DNA of 64,000 nt. It comes from Janthinobacterium lividum (GTDB taxonomy: Bacteria > Pseudomonadota > Gammaproteobacteria > Burkholderiales > Burkholderiaceae_D). The notes under the pieces were generated by a model. That model ran no database searches and was not told the DNA's origin. It saw nothing but the letters and a program-made list of their open reading frames with translations. A program made the translations under genes and the position numbers. The first letter of the stretch is position 1, and each line of letters starts with the position of its first letter. The stretch spans positions 1,736,001 through 1,800,000 of the forward strand of contig NZ_CP075583.1 in NCBI RefSeq assembly GCF_023509035.1, in the 5' to 3' direction. Positions 10,129 through 19,546 of the stretch are shown here, in pieces.

Positions 10129-10634
10129 CTATGGGACAGTATTTTTAGCTGGGCACGTATCATCCAGCCAGGCCTGTGTATCGCTTTGGATGACGACAAG
10201 ACGTGGCTTGGCAGAGAGTTGCTGTACGAGGCAGAATTTCGCCACATATCCATAGGTTGGATCGGCAGCATCCATAGACCTGCCATTCAGAAATACTTCG
10301 TACACTCTGCCCGTCTTCAGTTCAGGCGCAGGGGAAGCCTCGGCGCCGGACGGGATATCCCCATAAGAATGCAACTGCTTGATGACAACGGGATTTTCTT
10401 GCCACCGGTCAGGAGAAACCCCCATATTTCCGTCGTTGGCTTGACCGTCACGTCTGACACGCTCAAGGCGCCGAGGAAGGGCTGGCCGTTGCGTCTCTCT
10501 TCCTTCTTTGAAATGCTAAAACAGGGAACGCCATTGATCGAGGTGACTTCGGCATCGGCCATGCGTGAGCGCGCGCAGCTATTCATGCTCGAGACCGCAA
10601 GCAGAATGAACAGAGTATTATGACGCAAGGGCAT
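10129..10634 (-). pseudogene. Small exported four-cysteine protein, copy 2, broken by a one-base frameshift
   Basis: This is a paralogue of the copies on either side. The first part (MPLRHNTLFILLAVSS, then SRMADAEVTSINGVPCFSI, up to the second cysteine SSSSCI) reads in one frame. From about 10375-10378 the match continues in another frame (YGDIPSGAEASPAPELKTG, then VYEVFLNG and KFCL). Against the other two copies, one base is missing between the cysteine codon and the YG codon pair. It starts four bases after the copy 3 stop and ends ten bases before the copy 1 start. It may be a true decayed duplicate or a sequencing error, since several other genes in this window are frameshifted. Confidence 0.75.
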
Positions 10635-10638
10635 GCTG

Positions 10639-11166
10639 TTAAGGATGCGTTGGGCAGACTTCATCGATCCAGGCCTGCATGTCGCTGTTAATAGAAATAA
10701 CTTGTTGGCCGCCAGCCGCCGTCGTTGCCACGCAGAATTTTCCTTGGTAGCCATACGTTGGATCGGACGGATCTTGGGGGCTGCCATTCAAGAACACATG
10801 ATAAAAATGCCCGGGTATCAGTTTTTCAGCGCGTATGCCCGTCGCGCCGGTAGGCATGCTTCCATAGCGGATGCATGTGCTGGCACGGATGGCTAACGTC
10901 ATGTCTGGCGGTAGGGAGAATCCCCATACTTCTTTTACTGGTTGCACGGACATGTCAGAAACCATTAGTGCGCCAAGAAATGGCAGGCCATTGCGCGCCT
11001 CTTCCTTTTTTGTAATTGAGAAGCAGGGGATGCCCTGCGCCGATTGGATAACTGCTTCTGCCATGCGGGAATATGCCCATGTGTCAGGGAATATCGAATA
11101 TAGGCTCATGGTCAATATCGTTGCCAGGCATGTTTTTCGGGTTCTTACGGTCGTTAAAAAAATCAT
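10639..11166 (-). CDS. Small exported four-cysteine protein, copy 3 (candidate immunity protein)
   Basis: This 175-residue protein has a clear N-terminal signal peptide (hydrophobic core LATILTMSLYSIF, cleavage near TWA-YSR). The mature part is SRMAEAVIQSAQGIPCFSI, RNGLPFLGALMVSD, VFLNGSPQDPSDPTYGYQG and IDEVCP, with the same four cysteines as copies 1 and 2. It is the copy nearest the metallopeptidase gene, starting 32 bases after that stop, and is therefore the best candidate for the direct antidote. The family was not recognised by name. Tandem duplication of immunity genes with signal peptides is common behind periplasm-acting effectors. Confidence 0.74.
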   Translation of the reverse strand: MIFLTTVRTRKTCLATILTMSLYSIFPDTWAYSRMAEAVIQSAQGIPCFSITKKEEARNGLPFLGALMVSDMSVQPVKEVWGFSLPPDMTLAIRASTCIRYGSMPTGATGIRAEKLIPGHFYHVFLNGSPQDPSDPTYGYQGKFCVATTAAGGQQVISINSDMQAWIDEVCPTHP

Positions 11167-11198
11167 TGAGTACCTTCTTAAACAGTTCTCCGGAGTTT

Positions 11199-12155
11199 TT
11201 ATAGCGTTGTTGGCGCATGGCGCGAGTGGGAAGTTAAAAACTTCAGCACAAAGTAGTCCGCCAATAAATCACCTTGCGCTTCCATGTCATGGCTGGATAA
11301 TTTCTGATTAGGGAGCAAGGTATATTTGTAGTCCAGCCCCAAGCGAATGGCTCCCCGCAGTTTTACTTGATATCCGAGTTGGTACTGCCAAACATGAACC
11401 ATTTCGTGCATAAACCAGTGTTTCAGACTATCTTTTTCTTTGGAAAAGTCCTCCTTGTAGTCCAATGCATGAAAATATATCTCCCCATCCGGTGTCATTG
11501 CCACATCCTTCGGCTGCAAGCCAAACCATAGATACGGCTCTCCATGCACCTTGACCTTGCCGTAGTCGATCGCATCCTGGAACAGCATCCAGGCCATGTC
11601 GATCTCGCCCCTGGTCAGCGGGCGAACCTTGTCCTTCACTTTGACCTGTCTGACGGACGAACCGACATCCTTGTCGGTCGTCTTGATGCCATCGAGCTGG
11701 ACGACCTTGACGGCAGGCGCTAAGTGTTTTGGCGCGGCGGCGCAGCATGGCGATTTATCCGCGTGCGGCAGGAATTCGGCCTGGGTAATTTGCTCTTCCC
11801 GCTTGCTGGCGACGCGCCCCGTGCGCCCCTTCGCATCCGTCGTGCCCGTCCACGTTTCGCCATTGCTCAAGGTGAGGCGGTAGTCGGCGTGCGCCAGCGG
11901 TACGTTGGCGGGCGAGACGAATTCCAGCTGCTCGTCGTAGCCGCAGCACCAGCATTCGTCGGGCTGGCCGGCCAGGCGGTGCAGTTCGCAGCCGCTTGTC
12001 GCGTTGCGCAGGGTGGCGCCCAGCACGGGCTGGCCGTCGGCGCTGAAGGTGACGATGATGCTGTCGAAGCGCGCACCCAGGCTTTTTTTCTGGTGCGCCA
12101 CGAGTTTTAAGAAGACGTCGCAAGCGGTGGTGCTGATGACATGGTGCCTGGCCAT
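11199..12155 (-). CDS. Putative type VI effector: TTR-like domain plus zinc metallopeptidase (Vgr/Rhs-associated type)
   Basis: The protein has 318 residues and no signal peptide. Residues of about 80-125 (YRLTLSNGETWTGTTDAKG) resemble the transthyretin-like linker seen in VgrG and Rhs effectors. The C-terminal half carries LTRGEIDMAWMLFQDAIDYG, VAMTPDGEIYFHA and the zinc motif HEMVH (His250, Glu251, His254), with Glu292 in SSHDMEAQGDLLADYF as the likely third ligand. This pattern matches proteins annotated as vgr-related and recalls the C-terminal toxin of Pseudomonas aeruginosa VgrG2b, a periplasm-acting metallopeptidase. No vgrG, hcp or other secretion gene is nearby, so it is an orphan. 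Three exported small proteins follow in the same operon. Effector function is inferred. Confidence 0.75.
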   Translation of the reverse strand: MARHHVISTTACDVFLKLVAHQKKSLGARFDSIIVTFSADGQPVLGATLRNATSGCELHRLAGQPDECWCCGYDEQLEFVSPANVPLAHADYRLTLSNGETWTGTTDAKGRTGRVASKREEQITQAEFLPHADKSPCCAAAPKHLAPAVKVVQLDGIKTTDKDVGSSVRQVKVKDKVRPLTRGEIDMAWMLFQDAIDYGKVKVHGEPYLWFGLQPKDVAMTPDGEIYFHALDYKEDFSKEKDSLKHWFMHEMVHVWQYQLGYQVKLRGAIRLGLDYKYTLLPNQKLSSHDMEAQGDLLADYFVLKFLTSHSRHAPTTL

Positions 12156-12232
12156 GGGGACTCCCCGTTAAAACGCCAGCGTAGGGTCAGTGGCGGTGGG
12201 GAAGTATTGACTGGGCGCAAGGCGCGCGTGCT

Positions 12233-12260
12233 TTGACCATTTTGCCAATTTCTATACACT
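12233..12260 (+). promoter_or_regulatory. Candidate promoter of the amidohydrolase gene
   Basis: TTGACC and TACACT are separated by 16 bases and lie about 40 bases before the start codon. The position and strand fit the amidohydrolase, whose upstream neighbour is divergent. Confidence 0.5.
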
Positions 12261-12300
12261 CGTCTTTTCACTCATTTACTTAAAAGACCTGGAGATGGAA

Positions 12301-13974
12301 ATGCCGACCCCGCCATTGCGCCGCACCCTGCTTGTTCTTGCCTGCCTGGGCACCTTGGGCCAAGCCCACGCCGATACCGTCATCGACAATGCCAACGGCT
12401 ACACGCTCAACGCGAACGGCAAGGTGGTGCGTTTCACGGCGCTGGCGTTTGACGACGCGGGCAAGCTGCTCGCCGTCGGCAGCGCCGCGCAGGTGAAACG
12501 CAAGGCGGCCAAGGGCGCCCTGCACGTCGACGTGCAGGGAAAAACCGTGCTGCCGGGCCTGATCGACGCGCATGGCCACGTGTTCGGCCTTGGGACCATC
12601 GCCAGCGGCGTGATGCTGTATGGCTCTTCGTCGCTGTCGGCCGCCGTGCAGGCCGTGGGCGACTTCGCGCGTGCGCATCCGGAACGCAGCTGGGTCGTCG
12701 GCAATGGCTGGAACCAGGAAATCTGGAAGCTTGGGCGCTTTCCCACAGCCCTGGAACTCGATGAGGCCGAAAGCGCGCGGCCCGTGTGGTTGCGCCGCGT
12801 CGATGGCCACGCTGGCTGGGCCAACAGCCGCGCGCTGGCGCTGGCCGGCATCACGCGCGCCACGCCTGATCCCGCCGGCGGCAAGATCGAACGCGACGCG
12901 GACGGCAATGCCACCGGTGTGCTGGTCGATAACGCCATGGATTTGATGGACGCCGTGCTACCCAAGCCGGGCGACGTGGAAAACCGCGCCGCCCTCGATG
13001 GCGCGCTGGCGCAATTGTCGCAAGTGGGGCTGACCAGCGTGCATGATGCGGGCATCGGCCAGATGCAGGACCGATTGTTCCGCGATTATGCGGACCACGG
13101 CAAGCTGACGGTGCGCGTGTACGGCATGATTGCCGACACGACGGAAGATTTCGACGCGCTGTCGAAGAATGGCCCGTTGAACAGCTACGCGCGCGACATG
13201 TACGCCTTGCGCGCCGTCAAACTGCTGTCCGACGGCGCCCTGGGCAGCCGCGGCGCGGCCCTGCTGGCGCCCTACAGCGACGATCCGACCACCAGCGGCC
13301 TGCTGTTCTACCAGGACGGCGCCATGCGCGCGAAGATGGAAAAAGCCATGCGCGCCGGCTACCAGGTGAATGTGCACGCCATCGGTGACGCGGGCAACCA
13401 TCAAATCCTCGACGGCTATGAAGCCTTGACCGCGCAATACCGCAGCGAGGACCTGCGCCATCGCATGGAACACGCGCAGGTGGTGCAGTTGTCCGACATC
13501 CCCCGTTTCAAAAGCCTGGGCATCGTCCCGTCGATGCAGCCCACACACGCCACGTCCGATCAGAACATGGCGGAGCAGCGCGTGGGCCACGAGCGCATCA
13601 AGGGCGCGTATGCATGGCGCACCTTCCTCAAGCAGGGTTCGCGCATCGCCTGCGGTTCGGATTTCCCCATCGAGTCGCCGAATCCGTTCGAGGGCATCCA
13701 CGCGGCCGTCACGCGGCAAAACAGCGAAGGATTCCCGGCCGGTGGCTGGTATCCGCAGCAGGCGATGACGGTGACGGAAGCGCTGCGCTGCTTCACGCTC
13801 GACGCGGCTTGGGCGGCGCACCAGGAAAAGGTCATCGGCACCTTGGAAGCAGGCAAATGGGCGGACTTCATCGTCGTCGACCAGGACCTGTTTACCGTCG
13901 CGCCGGCAGCCATCGGCAAGACGCAGGTGCTGCAGACGTGGGTGGCGGGCAAGCGCGTGTTCGAGAAAAAATAG
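12301..13974 (+). CDS. Exported amidohydrolase (YtcJ-like, amidohydrolase 3 family)
   Basis: This metal-dependent hydrolase of 557 residues has a Sec signal peptide (RRTLLVLACLGTLGQAHA), so it acts in the periplasm or outside the cell. The first metal-binding motif is LPGLIDAHGHVFG. Later family landmarks are VNVHAIGDAGNHQILDG, RMEHAQVV and the aspartate in ACGSDFPIESPNPFEG. Its C-terminal end GKWADFIVVDQDLF is typical. I chose the second ATG, six bases after GGAG; the first ATG lies within that motif. It lies just upstream of the hut operon but has its own promoter. The substrate is not known. Confidence 0.88.
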   Translation: MPTPPLRRTLLVLACLGTLGQAHADTVIDNANGYTLNANGKVVRFTALAFDDAGKLLAVGSAAQVKRKAAKGALHVDVQGKTVLPGLIDAHGHVFGLGTIASGVMLYGSSSLSAAVQAVGDFARAHPERSWVVGNGWNQEIWKLGRFPTALELDEAESARPVWLRRVDGHAGWANSRALALAGITRATPDPAGGKIERDADGNATGVLVDNAMDLMDAVLPKPGDVENRAALDGALAQLSQVGLTSVHDAGIGQMQDRLFRDYADHGKLTVRVYGMIADTTEDFDALSKNGPLNSYARDMYALRAVKLLSDGALGSRGAALLAPYSDDPTTSGLLFYQDGAMRAKMEKAMRAGYQVNVHAIGDAGNHQILDGYEALTAQYRSEDLRHRMEHAQVVQLSDIPRFKSLGIVPSMQPTHATSDQNMAEQRVGHERIKGAYAWRTFLKQGSRIACGSDFPIESPNPFEGIHAAVTRQNSEGFPAGGWYPQQAMTVTEALRCFTLDAAWAAHQEKVIGTLEAGKWADFIVVDQDLFTVAPAAIGKTQVLQTWVAGKRVFEKK

Positions 13975-13998
13975 ACAGTTTACGCTTGCAAAAATCTG

Positions 13999-14027
13999 TT
14001 GACTTGGTTGTATAGACAACCTATGCT
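13999..14027 (+). promoter_or_regulatory. Sigma-70 promoter of the hut operon
   Basis: TTGACT and TATGCT are spaced by exactly 17 bases and lie about 55 bases before hutU. The spacer is filled by the palindrome described in the next entry, so a bound repressor would block RNA polymerase directly. Confidence 0.72.
14006..14021 (+). promoter_or_regulatory. Candidate HutC operator
   Basis: GGTTGTATAGACAACC is a palindrome with six-base arms (GGTTGT and ACAACC) around ATAG. It occupies the -35/-10 spacer. HutC proteins of other proteobacteria bind TGTATA-TACA-like palindromes, so this fits. No copy was seen in front of hutC itself. Confidence 0.65.
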
Positions 14028-14080
14028 GGGAGCACCAGAGCGGACCACGCATGTCCGCTCGCACCCTACGAGGAGACAGC

Positions 14081-15784
14081 ATGAACAGCACAATGGACAC
14101 CGATCCACGCTTTGATGCCAGCCGTACCATCCGCGCCCCGCGCGGCACGGTCATGGCTTGCAAGAGTTGGCAGGCCGAGGCGGCCTACCGCATGTTGCAA
14201 AACAATCTGGACCCGGAAGTGGCGGAAAATCCGCAGCACCTGGTCGTCTACGGCGGCATCGGCCGCGCGGCCCGCAACTGGGCCTGTTTCGACCAGATCC
14301 TCGCCTCGCTGCGCGAACTGGAAGACGACCAGACCTTGCTGATCCAGTCCGGCAAGCCGGTGGGCGTATTCCAGACCCACGCGGACGCGCCGCGCGTGCT
14401 GATCGCGAACTCCAACCTGGTGCCGAAATGGGCCAACTGGGAACACTTCAACGAACTCGATCGCCAGGGTCTGTTCATGTACGGCCAGATGACGGCCGGC
14501 AGCTGGATTTATATTGGCACGCAGGGCATCGTGCAGGGCACGTATGAAACCTTCGCCGAGGCGGGGCGCCAGCATTTCGGCGGCGACTGGGGCGGGCGCT
14601 GGATCTTGACGGCGGGCCTGGGCGGCATGGGCGGCGCGCAGCCGCTGGCCGCCACCATGGCGGGCGCCGTGTCGCTCAATATCGAATGCCAGCAAAGCAG
14701 CATCGATTTCCGTCTGCGCACGCGCTACCTGGACAAGCAGGCGGCCAGCCTGGACGAAGCCCTGGAACTGGTGAAATTCCATACCGGGCGCAAGGAAGCC
14801 ATTTCCATTGGCCTGCTGGGCAACGCGGCCGAAGTGCTGCCGGAACTGGTGCGCCGCGCGAAAGCGGGCGGCCTGGTGCCCGACCTGGTGACGGACCAGA
14901 CCTCCGCGCATGACCTGGTCAACGGCTATCTGCCGCGCGGCTGGAGTGTGTCGGATTGGAAGGCTGCGCAGCAGGACCCGCAACGCCATGCGCGCCTGAC
15001 GGTGGCCGCCGCCGATTCCTGCGCCGCCCATGTGCAAGCCATGCTCGATTTCCACGCCATGGGCGTGCATACGGTCGATTACGGCAACAACATCCGCCAG
15101 GTGGCGTTCGACCAGGGCGTGCAGAACGCCTTCGACTTCCCCGGTTTCGTGCCCGCCTACATCCGCCCGCAATTTTGCGAAGGACGGGGCCCGTTCCGCT
15201 GGGTGGCCCTGTCGGGTGATCCGGAAGACATTTACAAAACGGATGCGAAGATCAAGGAGCTGTTCCCGCATCACAAGCAGGTGCACCACTGGCTGGACAT
15301 GGCGCGCGAGCGCATCGCCTTCCAGGGCCTGCCGGCGCGTATCTGCTGGCTGGGACTGGGTGAACGCCATATCGCCGGTCTGGCCTTCAACGAGATGGTG
15401 CGCACGGGCGAGCTGAAGGCGCCGATCGTCATCGGCCGCGACCACCTCGATACGGGTTCCGTCGCCAGCCCGAACCGCGAGACGGAAAGCATGAAGGACG
15501 GCACGGACGCCGTTTCCGACTGGCCGCTGCTCAACGCCATGCTGAACACGGCCGGCGGCGCCACCTGGGTCTCGCTGCACCATGGCGGCGGCGTGGGAAT
15601 GGGGTATTCTCAGCATGCGGGCATGGTCATCGTGGCCGACGGCACGGACAGCGCGGCGAAACGCCTGGCCAGGGTGCTGGTCAATGACAGTGGCTCGGGC
15701 GTGATGCGCCATGCCGATGCCGGCTATGAAACAGCGGCCGCCTGCGCCAAGCGCAACGGCCTGATTCTTCCAATGCTTCCTTGA
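14081..15784 (+). CDS. hutU: Urocanate hydratase
   Basis: HutU converts urocanate to imidazolonepropionate using NAD+ as an internal electrophile; it is step two of histidine degradation. The protein has 567 residues, the usual size. Family landmarks are [54 protein letters not shown] and the C-terminal [18 protein letters not shown]. The chosen ATG follows AGGAGACAGC; an in-frame ATG 30 bases upstream lacks a binding site. It is the first gene of the operon, and hutH starts 14 bases after its stop. Nothing is missing. Confidence 0.97.
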   Translation: MNSTMDTDPRFDASRTIRAPRGTVMACKSWQAEAAYRMLQNNLDPEVAENPQHLVVYGGIGRAARNWACFDQILASLRELEDDQTLLIQSGKPVGVFQTHADAPRVLIANSNLVPKWANWEHFNELDRQGLFMYGQMTAGSWIYIGTQGIVQGTYETFAEAGRQHFGGDWGGRWILTAGLGGMGGAQPLAATMAGAVSLNIECQQSSIDFRLRTRYLDKQAASLDEALELVKFHTGRKEAISIGLLGNAAEVLPELVRRAKAGGLVPDLVTDQTSAHDLVNGYLPRGWSVSDWKAAQQDPQRHARLTVAAADSCAAHVQAMLDFHAMGVHTVDYGNNIRQVAFDQGVQNAFDFPGFVPAYIRPQFCEGRGPFRWVALSGDPEDIYKTDAKIKELFPHHKQVHHWLDMARERIAFQGLPARICWLGLGERHIAGLAFNEMVRTGELKAPIVIGRDHLDTGSVASPNRETESMKDGTDAVSDWPLLNAMLNTAGGATWVSLHHGGGVGMGYSQHAGMVIVADGTDSAAKRLARVLVNDSGSGVMRHADAGYETAAACAKRNGLILPMLP

Positions 15785-15797
15785 GATATTGATTCGA

Positions 15798-17363
15798 ATG
15801 ACTATGACACAGCATGCCAAAAGTTGGACCCTGAAACCGGGCGCGATGACCCTGGCCGACCTGCGCGCCGTCTGGGCCGCACCCGCGAAACTGATCCTCG
15901 CCGCCGAAGCCTATCCCGTCATCGAAGCGTCGGCCGCCGCCGTGCAAGCCATCGTCGCCAAGGGCGATGCGGCGTATGGCATCAACACGGGCTTCGGCTT
16001 GCTCGCCAAGACGCGCATCCCCGATGAAAAACTCGAGCAATTGCAGCGCAATCTGATCCTGTCGCACTCCGTCGGCACGGGCGAGCTGCTGTCGGACGCC
16101 GTCGTGCGTCTGATCATGCTGATGAAGATCGGCAGCCTGGCGCGCGGCTTTTCCGGCGTGCGCCCGCTGATCGTCGACACCCTGATCGCCCTGTACAACG
16201 CGGGCATCATGCCGGCCATTCCCGCCAAGGGCTCCGTGGGTGCCTCGGGCGACCTGGCGCCGCTGTCGCACATGACCCTGGCTATGCTGGGCGTGGGCGA
16301 TGTGCGCGTCAACGGCGAATTGATGCCGGCGCCGGACGCGCTGGCGCAGGCTGGCATCGCCCCCGTGGTGCTGGCGGCAAAAGAGGGACTGGCCCTGATC
16401 AACGGCACGCAAGTGTCGAACGCGCTGACGTTGCATGGCCTGTTCATGGCCGAGCGCCTGCTGGAAGCGGCCATGGTCACGGGCGCGCTGTCGCTCGACG
16501 CTGCCAAGGGCAGCGACTCACCGTTCGACGCGCGCGTGCATGCCGTGCGCGGACAGCCGGGGCAAATCCTGGCCGCGCAGATGTACCGCCAACTGGTGGC
16601 GCACAGCGCGATCCGTGCTTCGCACCTGGAAGGCGACGAGCGCGTGCAGGACCCGTACAGCCTGCGTTGCCAGCCGCAAGTCATGGGCGCCTGCCTCGAT
16701 TTGATCGGCAATGTGGGCCGTACCCTGCTGATCGAGGCCAATGCCGTCACCGACAATCCGCTGATCTTCCAGGATGGCCCCAACGGGCAGGCGGAAATCG
16801 TCTCGGGCGGGAACTTCCACGCCGAACCTGTCGCCTTTGCGGCAGACACGCTGGCGCTGGCGATCGCTGAAATCGGCGCGCTGGCCGAGCGCCGCATCGC
16901 GCTGCTGATCGACGCCACGCTGTCCGGCCTGCCGCCCTTCCTCGTGCGCGACCCCGGCGTCAATTCCGGCTTCATGATCGCCCACGTGACGGCTGCTGCG
17001 CTGGCGTCGGAAAACAAGTCGCTCGCGCATCCGGCCAGCGTCGACAGCCTGCCCACGTCGGCCAACCAGGAAGACCATGTGAGCATGGCTACGTTCGCCG
17101 GGCGCCGCCTGGACGACATGGCGCACAACACGGCCGTCATCGTCGGTATCGAGCTGCTGGCCGCCGCGCAGGGCATTGATTTCCACCGTCCGCTGAAAAC
17201 TTCGCCGCACCTGGAACATGTACATCACCAGCTGCGCCAGAAAGTGCCGTTCTTCGACGCCGACCGCTTCTTCGCACCCGATATCGAGGCGGCCAAGCAG
17301 ATGGTGCTGCAGGGTGAGTTGAGCAGCACGTGCAAGAATTTGTTCGCCCCGCTGTACGCCTGA
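15798..17363 (+). CDS. hutH: Histidine ammonia-lyase
   Basis: HutH removes ammonia from histidine to give urocanate, the first step of the pathway. The electrophilic MIO cofactor forms from Ala149-Ser150-Gly151 in [25 protein letters not shown] near the N terminus and [11 protein letters not shown] and EVVSGGNFH-like regions further on complete the family pattern. The length is about 521 residues. The start is uncertain: ATGs at 15798 and 15804 and a TTG at 15789 are all in frame, and the ribosome binding site is weak. That suggests coupling to hutU just upstream. Confidence 0.97.
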   Translation: MTMTQHAKSWTLKPGAMTLADLRAVWAAPAKLILAAEAYPVIEASAAAVQAIVAKGDAAYGINTGFGLLAKTRIPDEKLEQLQRNLILSHSVGTGELLSDAVVRLIMLMKIGSLARGFSGVRPLIVDTLIALYNAGIMPAIPAKGSVGASGDLAPLSHMTLAMLGVGDVRVNGELMPAPDALAQAGIAPVVLAAKEGLALINGTQVSNALTLHGLFMAERLLEAAMVTGALSLDAAKGSDSPFDARVHAVRGQPGQILAAQMYRQLVAHSAIRASHLEGDERVQDPYSLRCQPQVMGACLDLIGNVGRTLLIEANAVTDNPLIFQDGPNGQAEIVSGGNFHAEPVAFAADTLALAIAEIGALAERRIALLIDATLSGLPPFLVRDPGVNSGFMIAHVTAAALASENKSLAHPASVDSLPTSANQEDHVSMATFAGRRLDDMAHNTAVIVGIELLAAAQGIDFHRPLKTSPHLEHVHHQLRQKVPFFDADRFFAPDIEAAKQMVLQGELSSTCKNLFAPLYA

Positions 17364-17383
17364 GCGGGCGCAAGGAGACAAGC

Positions 17384-18172
17384 ATGGACTTCCGCTTCAA
17401 CGAAGGCAGCATTCCGCTGCTCGTGTCGGTGCCCCACGTGGGCACCGACATACCCGACGATATCGCCGCGCGCATGACGCCGCAGGCCTTCCTCAAGGCC
17501 GATACGGACTGGCATCTGCGCGAGCTGTATGGCTTTTTGCAGGAGATGGATGCGTCGGTGCTGTCGGCGCGCTGGTCGCGCTACACCATCGACTTGAACC
17601 GCCCGCAGGAAGACACGAATCTGTATCCGGGCCAGGATACGACGGGCTTGTTGCCGAACGATACCTTTCACCGCGAACCGTTGTACCTGGCCGGCCGCGA
17701 ACCGGATGAGCAAGACATGCGGCAGCGGCTGCAGCGCTACTGGGTGCCGTATCATGCGCAGCTGCGCGCGGAACTGGACCGCTTGCTGCGCGTGCATGGC
17801 GCCGTGGTGCTGTGGGATGCCCATTCCATCGCCTCGCATGTGCCGCGCTTCTTTGACGGCAAGCTGCCCGACCTGAACTTCGGCACGGCCGATGGCGCCA
17901 GTTGCGATACGGGCCTGACGTCCGCCGTGGTCAATATCGTGCGCGCGCAGGATGAATTCACCGTGGCCTTGAACGGCCGCTTCAAGGGCGGGCATATCAC
18001 GCGCCATTACGGCCAGCCGGAAAACTGCGTGCATGCGATCCAGCTGGAGATGTGCCAGTGCCTGTACATGGATGAGGCGGCGCCGTTCGGCTACCGGCCC
18101 GACCTGGCCGCGCAAGTGCAACCGCTGCTGCGCCAGATGATGGAAGCGGCCGTGGCATGGGTGGCGCGTTGA
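17384..18172 (+). CDS. hutG: N-formylglutamate deformylase
   Basis: This enzyme hydrolyses N-formyl-L-glutamate to glutamate and formate, the last step in the branch that uses HutF. It has 262 residues. Family landmarks are LLVSVPHVGTDIP near the N terminus, LKADTDWHLRELY, SARWSRYTIDLNRP and the catalytic region VVLWDAHSIAS. The ATG follows AAGGAGACAAGC. hutF overlaps its last 16 bases. It belongs to the N-formylglutamate amidohydrolase family, not the arginase-like HutG of the formamide branch, consistent with hutF beside it. Confidence 0.95.
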   Translation: MDFRFNEGSIPLLVSVPHVGTDIPDDIAARMTPQAFLKADTDWHLRELYGFLQEMDASVLSARWSRYTIDLNRPQEDTNLYPGQDTTGLLPNDTFHREPLYLAGREPDEQDMRQRLQRYWVPYHAQLRAELDRLLRVHGAVVLWDAHSIASHVPRFFDGKLPDLNFGTADGASCDTGLTSAVVNIVRAQDEFTVALNGRFKGGHITRHYGQPENCVHAIQLEMCQCLYMDEAAPFGYRPDLAAQVQPLLRQMMEAAVAWVAR

Positions 18173-19546
18173 AAACGAGTCTGTTTGCCCGCCATGCGTT
18201 GCTGCCGCAGGGCTGGCGCCGCGACGTGCTGCTGGAATGGGACAGGAATGGGGATTTGACGCACATCCGGGAGGATGCAGCTTCGCCGCTTAGCGTGGAC
18301 GTGGTGGAGTATGTCTTGCCAGGCATGGTCAACCTGCATTCGCATGCCTTCCAGCGGGCGCTGGGCGGCATGACGGAAGTCGCCGGCGGCGAACTTGATC
18401 ATGCACCTGACAGCTTCTGGACCTGGCGCGAGCTGATGTACCGCTTCGCGCGCCACATCACGCCGGAACAGATGGAGACCATCGCCGCGCAGCTGTTTGC
18501 CGAATGCCTGCGCCATGGCTACACGGCTGTCTGCGAATTCCACTACCTGCAGCGCGATATGTCCGGTGCGCTGTATGCGCGTCCGGCTGAAACGGCGGAA
18601 AGAGTGCTGGCCGCGGCGCGCCTCAGCGGCATCGGCGTGACCATGCTGCCCGTGCTGTACAGCCATGCGGGCTTTGGCGAACAGCCGTTGAAAGCGGAGC
18701 AGGCGCGTTTTCGCACCGGTGCGGACGATGTCTTGCGCATCGTCGAGGCGCTGGCGCCGCAGCGCGGCGGGCAGGTGGAGGTGGGCTTTGCGCCGCACTC
18801 GCTGCGCGCCGCCGGCGTGGCGCAGATCCGCGAAGTGACGCAAGCGTTGCCAGCTGGTCGCCCCATCCACATCCACATCGCCGAGCAGCAGGGCGAAGTG
18901 CGCCAGAGTCTCGATTACAGTGGCCGGCGCCCGGTGCAGTATTTGTACGACCACGTCGACGTCGACGCGCGCTGGTGCCTCGTGCATGCCACGCATGTGC
19001 AGCCCGATGAAGTGGCGCTGATGGCCGCCAGCGGCGCCGTGGCGGGCCTGTGCCCGACGACGGAAGCGAATCTGGGCGACGGCCTGTTCCCGCTGGCCGA
19101 ATTCATCGCCGCCGGCGGGCGTTTCGGCGTTGGCAGCGACAGCCATGTGTCGCAGTCACCCATCGAAGAATTGCGCTGGCTCGAATATGGCCAGCGCTTG
19201 CAGCGCCAGCAGCGCAATGTGGCGGCCACGCCGGATGAACGCCATGTGGGCGACTACCTGTGGCAGGCGGCCCTGCGGGGGTGGCGCGCAGGCGGCCGGG
19301 CGCAAGCTCGGTGCCCTGGCGCCGGGCTGCCGCGCCGACTTGCTGGTGCTCGACGACGCGCATGTGAACCTGTGCGGCGTGGCCGTCGCCGATGTGCTGG
19401 GCAGCGTACTCTTCTGCGGCAACGACAATCTGGTGCGCGATGTGCTGTGCGGCGGCCAGTGGCAGGTGCGCGGCGGGCGCCATGTGGCGCAGGACGCCAT
19501 CGCCAGTGCCTACAAGCGCACCCTGGCGCAACTGAGGGCGCTCTGA
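18157..19546 (+). pseudogene. hutF: Formimidoylglutamate deiminase HutF, interrupted by a one-base frameshift
   Basis: HutF converts N-formimino-L-glutamate to N-formylglutamate and ammonia. The frame from the ATG reads well through the metal motif VNLHSHAFQRALGGMTE, the EQQGEV and ATHVQPDE regions and GSDSHVSQSPIEELR, to LWQAALRG. At the G-run 19277-19281 the true frame shifts. The expected C terminus (AQAAGRKLGALAPGCRADL through KRTLAQLRAL) reads one frame over and ends at the TGA overlapping hutD. Removing one G restores a normal protein of about 460 residues. The literal frame runs on into hutD, which is an artefact. A sequencing error is more likely than a dead gene inside an intact operon. 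Confidence 0.85.

Noticed and set aside
9612..12155. A resident type VI secretion locus
   Set aside because: No hcp, vgrG, tss or clpV gene is in the window. Only an orphan effector-like cassette can be supported.
9612..12155. Prophage or transposon carrying the cassette
   Set aside because: No integrase, transposase, terminal repeats or tRNA end were seen. Lower G+C suggests transfer, but the vehicle is not visible.
14066..15820. Long open frame (over 580 codons) antisense to hutU
   Set aside because: hutU on the other strand is a full, conserved enzyme. The antisense frame has arginine/histidine-rich sequence without a domain, typical of high-GC shadow frames.
19277..19281. Programmed ribosomal frameshift in hutF
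   Set aside because: There is no slippery heptamer, downstream pseudoknot or known precedent. The same type of one-base change occurs in unrelated genes nearby, so error is simpler.
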